A stretch of 64,000 nt of DNA from Microscilla marina ATCC 23134 (GTDB lineage Bacteria > Bacteroidota > Bacteroidia > Cytophagales > Microscillaceae): assembly GCF_000169175.1 (NCBI RefSeq), contig NZ_AAWS01000027.1, positions 1 to 64,000 on the forward strand, in the 5' to 3' direction. The translations under genes were made by a program, and so were the position numbers. Below, piece by piece: positions 50,111 to 58,203 of this stretch; within the stretch, counting starts at the first letter, position 1; the number at the start of each line of letters is the position of its first letter. The notes below the pieces were generated by a model. It saw only the letters and a program-made list of their open reading frames with translations. It did no database searches and was not told the DNA's origin.

Positions 50111-50593
50111 CTACAACTCGGCTTTTACATACTCTTCAAAGGCGATCTCTCCCCCTGCGTTTTCTATATATTTTTTAGTTTTTTTGTAAAACACTTTTAT
50201 TTTTCTGCCCTTATATTTTGCCTGATCAGCCTCAATAGTTTGGTAGGTAGCATCAGGTTTAAATACCCAAAAATCATGGGTTTTGCCTTGAGCATCTTTG
50301 ATGATAAAGTGAAACAAATCTCCTTGCTCTATTTCTTGAAAAATCCCTTCTACAAAAGCCTCCTGAGTGCCCTCGGCTTTAGTCTCTTCCCCTTTCTTGT
50401 CATCGCTGGTTGTTTTTGCAGGTTTCGTATTACCAGTAGTTTCAGTGTTTTTGTTAGATGTTTCACTGTTGGTTTTTGCGTTGGTATCCGCCTTGGCTTG
50501 TTGGTTTTTGGTGTTGTTTGTACCCTCACCACAAGCAGCAAGCAAAGTAACTGCAGCAATTATTGCCACCAAATAGTTCGTAGTTTTTTTCAT
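50111..50593 (-). CDS. Lipoprotein with disordered linker and small C-terminal domain
   Basis: This 160-residue protein has a lipoprotein signal (IIAAVTLLAAC, Cys21), a low-complexity linker of Lys, Thr, Asn and Glu to about residue 75, and a globular end of about 85 residues (FVEGIFQEIEQGDLFHFIIK, KTHDFWVFKPD, KYKGRKIKVFYKKTKKYIEN) that looks like a small OB-type barrel. It should sit on the envelope with the end domain on a flexible tether. No family was recognised, and it stands alone. Confidence 0.82.
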   Translation of the reverse strand: MKKTTNYLVAIIAAVTLLAACGEGTNNTKNQQAKADTNAKTNSETSNKNTETTGNTKPAKTTSDDKKGEETKAEGTQEAFVEGIFQEIEQGDLFHFIIKDAQGKTHDFWVFKPDATYQTIEADQAKYKGRKIKVFYKKTKKYIENAGGEIAFEEYVKAEL

Positions 50594-51145
50594 TGAGTGG
50601 GTTGATTAGTTGAGAAAGCCACAATATAAGAGAATGTGTCAGAAATAGAAAACCAGGGGAAACGAAATGAAAAAAGAGGAAATAAATAAGGCATTATTGA
50701 CTTGATTTGTCAACAATGCCCGTTACACTACATCTAAAAATTAATGGTTTTTCTATGGTATATGGTTTGTATAAAAATTAGTGGAATTGCCTCAAATAGC
50801 TTGTTTAAGCTTGCTTTCTACAACTCCGTGGTGATGTAATTACAGCACCTTTTCTGGGTTTCAAAAAATGGTTTTTCTATGGTATATGGTTTAATTGTAT
50901 TATTATGTATTTAATAGTAGTGTACATTGAATGGTTATATGTATCACAAAGTACTATATAATTTTATTTAATTACAAGCTTTTGAAAAAAATAATTACAT
51001 ATCCTTGCAAAAAACTTTTTAATTCACGTATAAAAAACAATACACAATGGAGATTTTAATCAGGACTGTATGATGCTTGAGTTTTAGTATTGTATAATGG
51101 CAGGTAATCTGGGAAGAGATGTGGAAACCTAAAAACTGAAATATT
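50594..51145. other. Intergenic region, 552 bp, with a direct repeat
   Basis: Divergent between the lipoprotein gene and the TPR gene at 51146. It contains a 26-base perfect direct repeat (50743-50768 and 50867-50892) and otherwise AT-rich sequence with no gene. Confidence 0.5.
50743..50892. repeat. 26-base direct repeat, 124 bases apart
   Basis: The same 26 bases, starting AATGGTTTTTC and ending TATATGGTTT, occur at 50743-50768 and 50867-50892. A shortened form (TATATGGTTTAATT) appears near 29950. The role is unknown; a duplicated regulator site or a repeat left by slippage are options. Confidence 0.6.
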
Positions 51146-52534
51146 ATGAGTAAAAACAATGAAGAAAACCTAAGAGCTTTTTATCAGAAATTGCTAGAGA
51201 TTAAAGACAAAGAAGCACAAAAATCGTTGAGCCAGCAGGAACTCAAAGAAATAGCCTTTGACCTGGGCTTTTCAGAAGATGAATGGCATTTGGTAGAGCA
51301 AAAAGTAGAAGGATACCTCAAAAATGGGCAGAGTTTTTTAAGCTTCAAAAACTGGAAAGACGCCATCCAACAGTTTGAACAAGCGCTTCATCTCAGCCCC
51401 AACAACCTGGCGGCTATTTATGGGCTGGCAATTGCCTATCATTCTATGCATCACGAATACCCCCATGAAAAATACAAAGAAAAAGCCATCGAGTATGCCC
51501 GTATCAGGTTAGTAAACGAGCCTGGGCACGAGCCTTCTATTCGCATTATCAGTGAGCTTCAAAAGCCCTCACAGACCAAAACTGTGACCGCCTCGCCTCG
51601 CCCACAAACGCCCGCAGCCAATGTTGGCAGTAAACGCGCTTCTATCATATTACTGGCAATAGTGCTTAGTGTGTTTATAGCAGGTGCCCTTGTCTTTTTT
51701 TCAGTTCAACGAGCCTCAGACGAAGATAACGTATACAAGACAGAAAAACACCTGCCAAAGGCAGAAACCTCTGCGTCTTGGTCTGAGAATGTGACCCCTA
51801 CCAATAGAAATCGCAATAATGTACCAGTAAAGTTTGTACAATCATCCTGGAGCAAAGGTTTTAAACTTGCGCGTATAGAAGAATCTAAATTAAGACCTTC
51901 CCGCCAAAGGCTTTCTTACAAGCTATCGGGTGCTTTGTTGATTACTGGCAACCTTCCTATAGAAGAACTTAAACTAAAAGTAGAGTTTGTTACCCCTGAG
52001 GGTAAAGTAGGACTGGCTGAGTATGTGTCGGTAGTAAAAAAATACCAGCCCAATGCCATCAAAGGTGACTATGTGCCGTTTTACCTGTCGAAATACAGTA
52101 AAAGCTATGCTGCAAATGATTTAAGCGAAGTACGCTTGTTGGTGCATTCTGTCAAGTATGGCTCATGGAAAAAGCCTACCCACCGCCCTGTACCTACTGT
52201 GTGGGCTTATGATCGCCCGGAAGGGATAAAAATAGATGTATTGGAGCGTGCACAACAAGTAAGAGGTTATGCCAAATCTACATCTCATAAGGTAGAAGTA
52301 AACTTTATTAACAAGAGCGCTGAGTCGTTGCAACGTTTTAAGGTAGAAGCTCAGTGGTTGAATCACAACGATGAAATTGTTCACTCGGTTACTCGTACGT
52401 TGGTGTTCCCACATCAAGCCGACTGGTACCCCAATCACAATCGTCTACATCGTTTTCATGCGTACATCAAAAACCTCACCCCTAGAGAAATCAAAGGCTA
52501 TAGAATCAACATCATAGAGGCTAGTACCAAATAG
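51146..52534 (+). CDS. TPR / single-TM / beta-domain protein (family shared with 3683)
   Basis: This 462-residue paralogue of the gene at 3683 has the N-terminal helical segment (LSQQELKEIAFDLGFSEDEW), the TPR part (NWKDAIQQFEQALHLSPNNL, AAIYGLAIAYHSM, KEKAIEYARIRLVNEPGHEP) and a membrane helix (IILLAIVLSVFIAGALVFFS, about 168-187). Two beta modules follow (about 225-345 and 370-462), where its paralogue has one. The second module (HKVEVNFINKSAESLQRFKV, EAQWLNHNDEIVHSV) resembles the C-terminus of both 3.7-kb proteins. It stands alone with its own terminator. Function unknown. Confidence 0.8.
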   Translation: MSKNNEENLRAFYQKLLEIKDKEAQKSLSQQELKEIAFDLGFSEDEWHLVEQKVEGYLKNGQSFLSFKNWKDAIQQFEQALHLSPNNLAAIYGLAIAYHSMHHEYPHEKYKEKAIEYARIRLVNEPGHEPSIRIISELQKPSQTKTVTASPRPQTPAANVGSKRASIILLAIVLSVFIAGALVFFSVQRASDEDNVYKTEKHLPKAETSASWSENVTPTNRNRNNVPVKFVQSSWSKGFKLARIEESKLRPSRQRLSYKLSGALLITGNLPIEELKLKVEFVTPEGKVGLAEYVSVVKKYQPNAIKGDYVPFYLSKYSKSYAANDLSEVRLLVHSVKYGSWKKPTHRPVPTVWAYDRPEGIKIDVLERAQQVRGYAKSTSHKVEVNFINKSAESLQRFKVEAQWLNHNDEIVHSVTRTLVFPHQADWYPNHNRLHRFHAYIKNLTPREIKGYRINIIEASTK

Positions 52535-52562
52535 GGATGGTTTAAGTAATCGTTGCCCGTGA

Positions 52563-52600
52563 AGCCCAAGTCATTGTAAAGATGATTTGGGCTTTTGTTG
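52563..52600 (+). terminator. Terminator after the TPR/beta gene
   Basis: AGCCCAAGTCAT (52563-52574) and ATGATTTGGGCT (52582-52593) pair at 12 positions (one G-T) around a 7-base loop and lead into TTTGTTGT, 30 bases past the stop. Confidence 0.85.
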
Positions 52601-52634
52601 TATCTATGTACTTATTTTGACCGAATAATTCAAA

Positions 52635-53165
52635 ACCGTACACTAATTTTTCACTACTAATCCTTGTGTAGAGTTTAATTTTATCAGTCTCAAAAGTGCT
52701 TGAAAAACAGCGTCTTTAATTTCCGCCTTAGTTTGTGGGCGTTAAGAAATTACCTTCGGTGAGCTCAGCACAGCGAAGCTGTAGCTATAGGTTTGAGCAA
52801 TGAAGCCGTAAAACCGAGGCTGCAGCTTTGCTGCGCCGAGCTCTGCGTAAGCTAAACAGATCACTGACTGAGGAACGAGGGAACGTTTGAGCTGTTTAGC
52901 CGAAAAGGCAGAGCTTGCCCTTACGGGCTGCGGTTCGGCGTAATGAAACAAATTTTAGCCAAGCAAACTACAGCGGTGGCTTTTTTTGGTTCGTTTTTTT
53001 AGCTAAAGAAAATCCATGATCCCGAACTTGATTCGGGGAAATGAACGGATGCCTGAGGGAAACGAAACCAGGTTTTATTCTACAACTCAGCAGATTAGTA
53101 GCTATTTTTATGCGGTAAAACTATCAAAAAAATCAAGGCTTATCTGCTATAAAAAAGTGTACGGT
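52635..53165. repeat. Inverted repeats framing a 0.53-kb segment
   Basis: The outer arms ACCGTACACT (52635-52644) and AGTGTACGGT (53156-53165) are perfect. Inside lies a 25-base inverted repeat (52761-52785 against 52819-52843, 21 of 25 pairs) rich in GC, starting GAGCTC and ending GAGCTC. The interior has no transposase, so this could be a MITE-like element or a decayed one. Confidence 0.55.
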
Positions 53166-53190
53166 TTCAAAACCGAATAAAAAAAACTAA

Positions 53191-53630
53191 GGAATGGTGT
53201 AAAAATAAAGTTCTATAGTCAATAGTCCATAGTATTTAGTCGATAGTCCATAGCTGATTCGAGTAAATGTTCACCTTGTTAAATGCTGTAAACCAGTATT
53301 TTATATTAAGATTGCGTACTCACTTTATTTTTAAAAGTGTTTCGGTTTTATGCCTAAACACCCTATTAAATAGTTTTTAAATTCATAAATGACTGATAAC
53401 CGAGCCTTTGGCGAGCTCAACGAAGTTAAACAGCAAACAACTTTGACTAAAATCACTGCGGAGTATTGATAGTTTAACAAAATATTTTGTTGGCAGGAGA
53501 GGCAATATCCAGTGGATGTTGAGCCAGCCCTGCGGGACGGCGGTATAGCAGCGCTACGGCAAGTTTTTTTTAACGAATTCTGTCAGCGAAAGATGACGTT
53601 AAAAATGTAAATTTATTTTTGACGTATTAC
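53191..53630 (+). repeat. Palindromic element, copy with nested insertion
   Basis: The left 28 bases (53191-53218, GGAATGGTGTAAAAATAAAG start) match 56418-56445 at 27 of 28. After about 250 bases of unrelated sequence, homology resumes with GTTTAACAAAATATTTTGTTG (53472 on; 20 of which match 56446 on) and continues to AATGTAAATTTATTTT near 53605-53620. The simplest reading is the 157-base element of 56.4 kb with the dispersed repeat inserted between TATAG and TTTAA. Confidence 0.65.
53217..53473 (+). repeat. Dispersed noncoding repeat, copy B
   Basis: Homologous to the reverse strand of 24729-24974, with long shared blocks (GTATTTAGTCG.TAGTCCATAG, GATTCGAGTAAATGTT, ACTCACTTTATTTTTAAAAG, TAGTTTTTAAATTCAT). 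The two copies differ by the position of a block of about 28 bases containing GAGCTCAACGAA. Copy B sits inside the palindromic element above, so it inserted later. Confidence 0.75.
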
Positions 53631-53723
53631 TAAGAAGGGCTTTCCCACGATTTTTGATAACTTGTGATGTTATTTTACAATAGCCCGCAGCATTTAGTCT
53701 ATAGCACCCACAGGGGCAAGTCC

Positions 53724-54006
53724 CTAGTGCACTGGGGATTAAATAAATGCGCTATTTATTCGAGGGTATTTTGTTTGCTGACGCACTTCAAAAAGTGCGC
53801 AGAGTTAGTTTACAATTCCGATGTATATCGGAACCGGAGCTACGCAAACTTTTTTAAGTAAAGTCAGCGGGCTAAAGACTCCGAATAACCGAGCCTATTT
53901 CTAAATCCCGATTCATTTCATCGGGGCAGCTCTGCTGTGGCGAGCTCTGCGAAGCTAATGTAGTAGGAATTTAGTTTCCAGTGCACTAGATGCCGATATA
54001 CATCGG
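53724..54006. repeat. Interleaved inverted repeats
   Basis: CTAGTGCACTGG (53724-53735) is the reverse complement of CCAGTGCACTAG (53978-53989), and CCGATGTATATCGG (53818-53831) is the reverse complement of CCGATATACATCGG (53993-54006). Each of the latter is also nearly self-palindromic. A small CGCACTT/AAGTGCG hairpin lies at 53782-53799. The order of the arms is not that of one simple hairpin. Confidence 0.6.
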
Positions 54007-54132
54007 TATCTAAGGACTTATAGCTAATTACTTATTTCTTCACAAACAAAAACGCTGACGTTTGCTTAAAGATAAATGCCTCAGAATGAGTTCTGATCAT
54101 AAGGTTAATTCATTATTTACTAGATAAAATAT

Positions 54133-54969
54133 ATGGCTTTTGAAGTAGTAGAACACAAATTGGTAAGCAAAACGGGTAATTTCTTTACCTGTGAAGATCA
54201 AATTGTAGCAACTGATTACCACGCTGCTGTGATAGATGGTGCCACTAGTAAACTAGCCACAACATATCAGGGAAAAACTACAGGGCGTTTTGCGGCAGAA
54301 ATACTAAAAAACGCCATTGCCAGGTTTCCGGTGCAAGCCACTTTCGACGAAGCAGTAGATTTGCTTACTTATGCATTAGCCAAACACTACCACCAAAACA
54401 ATGAGTATGACTATCTAAAAGCACATCCCCTTGAACGTCCTACTGCTTCGGTAGTTATTTACTCAGATTATCAGCGCGAGGTTTGGGTCATTGGCGACTG
54501 TAGGTGTATGATAGACAAAAAAGTATACAACCACCGTCGAAGATCAGAGGAAGTAATTGCCCGGATGAGGGCGTTGTACCTGGAGATTGCCTTACAGCGG
54601 GGGGCTTCGCTGGCATCGTTGCAACACCGCGATGTTGGCAGAGAGTACATTTTACCTTTGTTGAAGGGGCAGGTGGCTTTTCAGAATTCTCACAGCAATC
54701 ATCCTTATGGCTATAGTGCCATAGATGGTTTTCCAGTGGTAGATAAGCACCTTTCGGTGATACCAGTAGATGGTGACGACGTGTCTATAGTATTGGCAAG
54801 CGATGGATACCCGGTGTTGTACCGCACTTTAGAGCAAAGCGAGAACTACCTGTATGCAGCACTTAAAAAAGACCCTTTGTGTTTTAGAGAGTTTCAAAAC
54901 ACCAAAGGAGTAATGAAAGGCAATATATCGTTTGACGATCGAGCTTATGTACGCTTAAACACCGATTAA
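54133..54969 (+). CDS. PP2C-like Ser/Thr phosphatase
   Basis: This 278-residue soluble protein keeps the PP2C metal-binding landmarks: ED at 21-22, AVIDGATSK (Asp35-Gly36) as the D-G motif, SVVIYSDYQREVWVIGDCR for the S/G-D strand pair, SIVLASDGYPVL for the DG loop, and ISFDDRAYVRL at the end for the final Asp. The typical size is 250-280 residues. It should remove phosphate from Ser/Thr in cytoplasmic proteins. It is followed after only 4 bases by a membrane/HhH protein, so the two are one operon and probably one function. No kinase is adjacent. Confidence 0.82.
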   Translation: MAFEVVEHKLVSKTGNFFTCEDQIVATDYHAAVIDGATSKLATTYQGKTTGRFAAEILKNAIARFPVQATFDEAVDLLTYALAKHYHQNNEYDYLKAHPLERPTASVVIYSDYQREVWVIGDCRCMIDKKVYNHRRRSEEVIARMRALYLEIALQRGASLASLQHRDVGREYILPLLKGQVAFQNSHSNHPYGYSAIDGFPVVDKHLSVIPVDGDDVSIVLASDGYPVLYRTLEQSENYLYAALKKDPLCFREFQNTKGVMKGNISFDDRAYVRLNTD

Positions 54970-54973
54970 GTCT

Positions 54974-56374
54974 ATGTTAAAACAAATTACACCATTGTTC
55001 GAAGCGCTTTCTACCGATGATAAGCAATTGGTAAGGGCTAAAAAATTTGAGGCAGTTGCTACCCCAATAGATTTGTATGAACAACTGGCTGGAGTACATC
55101 AATATGCCAAAAAAATAGACAAATTTCGTCCAAGCAAAAAGGAATTAAAGAAAAGGGCGATCAGGGAGTTTATCCCATTTATGCTCTTAACGCCATTTTT
55201 GATCTTTACATTGGTTCCTTCGTTGATGTTGGTCTTTACGTATAAGAAGCCTTACCCTATGTGGATGCTATTAGTATCGCTAGGGCTATTTAGCTTGTTT
55301 GGGGTGCTATGGTTAATTTTAACTTTTATTCCAAATAAGCGTAGGCGAAAAGTACGTATAGAGTTGGACGCTTTTGAGTTTTTGATGCCCTTATTGTTAT
55401 TAATTCAAGAAGAGCTCAAGCCAGGCGAAAAGTTGCATTTAAAACTAAATTTGCACAAAAGCAGTGAACGTAGATTTCGTTACACAACTCGAAAAAACTA
55501 TCTAATCATGCCTCATCGTTTGATGTTGAGGTGGATTCCGTTAGCTTTATTAGTCTATGGGTTGGCAAGAGTACTTGGTATAATACCTGCCCTTTTTCAC
55601 GATGGAATACTTGTAGGAGTCGTGCTTATGGTGATCGTGTTGTTTCCATTGCTGATTTCCTTAGCAGGGACATTGTTTGGCAAGAGCCCCAAGGTAAAAA
55701 CTGTGTTGGGACAAGCCCCAAAAATAGACCTCAAGGCACGACTTGCTGACGGCACCTTGCTACAGGTAAGCGTTGCCCAGGTGACAATGTTGACGACCAG
55801 CGTAAAGAAAAAAATTAAATTGAAGCACTTTACGATTTCCAAAACCAAAAAGAAACATAAAACCAAGACAGTGACTACCGTCAAAATGGCTTTTCCACAA
55901 AGGCAGTACCCCTTAAGCAAAGAGGCTTTTATGCACAGGTTTAGAAAAAAACCGCGAATATCGAACAGAACCATTGCCAAAATGAAGCGCAAACCAGGAG
56001 ATAAACGCAATGCAGTGATATATACCGATGTGATCATTAATCAGGGGCAAGACCACCATTCATTGTTTTATACGATGCCTGATTTTGACTGGTTTGCCAA
56101 GTTGATACTGAAAGGAGGCTACCATCCGCTTAGAGGAATTACACAAGCTAAAGCAAAAACGCAAAGTGTTTCGTTGGATGTCGATAGAGATAACCTGACT
56201 ACCATTGGTGGCATAGGGCGTGCCACTGAAGCCAAGCTATACGATGCAGGAGTTTTTACTTTTGCCCAATTGGCAAGTATGAGTAAAGTGGAGTTTCAGG
56301 CGTTGCTCAAAAAAGTAGACATTAGTCCCAAACAAGCCAACGACTGGCAAAAACAAGCCAAAGAGTTGATGTAG
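54974..56374 (+). CDS. Membrane protein with C-terminal helix-hairpin-helix domain
   Basis: This 466-residue protein has two membrane-helix pairs (about 68-115: FIPFMLLTPFLIFTLVPSLM and a second helix; about 178-225: LALLVYGLARVLGIIPALFH, VGVVLMVIVLFPLLISLAG), long basic soluble stretches between and after them, and a C-terminal HhH/DUF4332-type domain (LTTIGGIGRATEAKLYDAGV, FTFAQLASMSKVEFQALLKK). The middle has a Lys-rich loop (KKKIKLKHFTISKTKKKHK). The HhH fold usually binds DNA or proteins. It is translationally linked to the PP2C gene upstream. Function unknown. Confidence 0.78.
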   Translation: MLKQITPLFEALSTDDKQLVRAKKFEAVATPIDLYEQLAGVHQYAKKIDKFRPSKKELKKRAIREFIPFMLLTPFLIFTLVPSLMLVFTYKKPYPMWMLLVSLGLFSLFGVLWLILTFIPNKRRRKVRIELDAFEFLMPLLLLIQEELKPGEKLHLKLNLHKSSERRFRYTTRKNYLIMPHRLMLRWIPLALLVYGLARVLGIIPALFHDGILVGVVLMVIVLFPLLISLAGTLFGKSPKVKTVLGQAPKIDLKARLADGTLLQVSVAQVTMLTTSVKKKIKLKHFTISKTKKKHKTKTVTTVKMAFPQRQYPLSKEAFMHRFRKKPRISNRTIAKMKRKPGDKRNAVIYTDVIINQGQDHHSLFYTMPDFDWFAKLILKGGYHPLRGITQAKAKTQSVSLDVDRDNLTTIGGIGRATEAKLYDAGVFTFAQLASMSKVEFQALLKKVDISPKQANDWQKQAKELM

Positions 56375-56417
56375 TTTTTAAACGTGAAATCAGCCTTGGT
56401 TTGCAATTATAACCTTG

Positions 56418-56574
56418 GGAATGGTGTAAAAATAAATTTCTATAGTTTAATAAAATATTTTGTTGCTAGACGAGGCAAAAAATCGGCTAATAGCATCGCT
56501 ATTCGGCTATTTTTTAACAAAGTATAGCCTCAAAAGATGAGGTTAAGAATGTAAATTTATTTTGGTACCATTCC
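56418..56574. repeat. 157-bp palindromic element (MITE-like)
   Basis: Terminal inverted repeats of 22 bases (56418-56439 and 56553-56574) agree at 18 positions, starting GGAATGGT on each side. Inside lies a second palindrome around AATAGC-ATC-GCTATT (near 56490) and a GAGGC/GCCTC pair. It has no coding capacity. A related, larger copy is found at 53191-53630. It starts 43 bases after the HhH gene. Confidence 0.75.
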
Positions 56575-56608
56575 TTCATCAAAATGTGCTTATTAATAAC
56601 TTACGACT

Positions 56609-58001
56609 ATGAAAAATCTACTTACCTTATGTCTACTGATACTCGTGTATACTACTCAGGCTCAAATTGCCAAAATATCGACAACTGGGAAATACTATTT
56701 TGTAGATTTGGAAGGCAAGCAAATCAAAAAATTAGGTAGCTGGAAATATGCCAAAAGCATGGACATATATACTGGGTGGATGCAGGTAAAAGATTCAAAT
56801 GGCGTGAAGTTTTTGTTAGACAAGACTGGCAAAACCTATAAGGTAGCTTATCAGTTAAAAGACATTCAATCTGACACTCAAGCCCTGGATTTAAGCCAAC
56901 AATCACTGACTAGCTTGCCAGCAGAAGTTTTGCAAGCAACTCAATTAAAAGTATTATTGTTGCATTCTACAGGTTTAGAGGCATTGCCCCAAACCATTGC
57001 TCAACTCACCAATTTGGAATGTCTAAACTTACGTGGCAATGATTTGACTGAACTGCCTGCGATTATAGGCAAGTTTACTCATTTGAAAAAACTAGATTTA
57101 GAAAGCAATGAATTGACTAGGTTGCCTGTGACTATAGGTAAACTTACAAAGCTGGAAAGTTTAAATCTAAACTATAATTACTTGATGCAATTGCCCTCCT
57201 CTATTGGCAAGCTCATCAATTTGAAAAAACTAGAGATACAAGATAATCAGGCGCAATTAGACAAACTGCCTTCTTCAATGGGTAAACTTACGAGTCTACT
57301 ACGTTGATTTGGACGGAAACCTGGTTAAAAACTGCTAATTTGGGCAAGCTGACTAATTTAAAGACATTGAGCTAAGTGGTAATCCTCTTCACCGATTGCC
57401 TCCTACTATAGGAAAATTGGTAAATCTACAAGCCTTGCACTTAAGAGACACTGACCTGGATCAATTGCCTGCTGCTATAGGTAAGCTCAAAAACTTGCAA
57501 TGGCTAGATGTAAGGGGTGCTTCATTGACTCAGTTGCCCTCCTCGTTTGTCCAATTGAAAAAGCTCACCAGGTTAAACTTAAGCGCTAACAAATTTAGTA
57601 CATTGCCCTTAGAAGTTGTTCAATTGACAGGGTTGACCAGGTTAAACATAGGAGCCAATGATTTGAGCCAATTGCCTACTTCATTTGTTCAACTCTCCAA
57701 GTTGACAAGGTTGGCGCTGGATAGGAACTATTTTAAAAGCTTTCCTCCTGAGTTGACCCAATTAAAAAAACTACAAAAATTAGATTTGAGCGGTAACCAA
57801 CTTACCCGGTTATCTGCTACCATTGTTCGACTCAAAGAGTTGCGCTACCTGTCTTTAGACAGAAACCAACTGAAGGAACTACCCTCCAACATTACCCAAT
57901 TGAGTAAGTTGACTAGGTTGCACCTTACGAGCAACCCTATTTCTCGAAATACCCGGCAAAAAATAAAACAATCATTACCCAATTGCAAAATCCAGTTTTG
58001 A
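56609..58001 (+). pseudogene. Exported leucine-rich repeat protein, frameshifted
   Basis: The first part (56609-57307) encodes a signal peptide ending TTQAQ, a WG-repeat-like segment (YYFVDLEGKQIKKLG, GVKFLLDKTGKTY) and seven 23-residue LRRs of the L..LP..IGKL..L..L.L..N type. The second part (57396-58001) continues with eight LRRs in another frame. Between them, three frames each hold correct pieces: VDLDGNLVK, then NLGKLTNLKTL, then ELSGNPLHRLPPTIGKL. About three one-base indels in 90 bases would restore one protein of roughly 460 residues. It is either a young pseudogene or a locally bad sequence. Confidence 0.72.
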
Positions 58002-58203
58002 GTACCTTAGTACAAGCCGACGTTACATCCTGATTGTGAAGCTTGTAAGGCTTTGACCAGTACCAATTATTTACTATTTTGATGTCTTTACCTGCAACTC
58101 TCTCTTTAGATTACCTGAACGATACAAAAAAACAGGCGAACTAAAGCAAGATACTGGAGATAGTTGTTAAATTTGATGCTGAATTATCGCTGAAAACTAA
58201 GGT

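Larger units (their letters stand above)
52601..54132. other. 1.5-kb gene-free, repeat-packed region
   Basis: I find no gene here. Short open frames (52742-52951 minus, 53664-53861 plus) overlap palindromes and lack any family pattern. The stretch is built from nested inverted repeats, a dispersed 250-base repeat also present at 24.7 kb, and a palindromic element also present at 56.4 kb. The motif GCGAGCTC with GCGAAG/GCTAA nearby recurs at about 52761, 52837, 53410 and 53940. Confidence 0.65.

Noticed and set aside
52742-52951. Open frame of 69 codons on the minus strand
   Set aside because: It lies wholly within a 25-base inverted repeat region and has no family pattern.
53664-53861. Open frame of 65 codons on the plus strand
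   Set aside because: It overlaps the interleaved palindromes and has no start context or recognisable protein pattern.
54133-56374. Firm call of the PP2C/HhH pair as a known defence system
   Set aside because: No nuclease, kinase or other known defence partner is adjacent, so this remains only a possibility in the findings.
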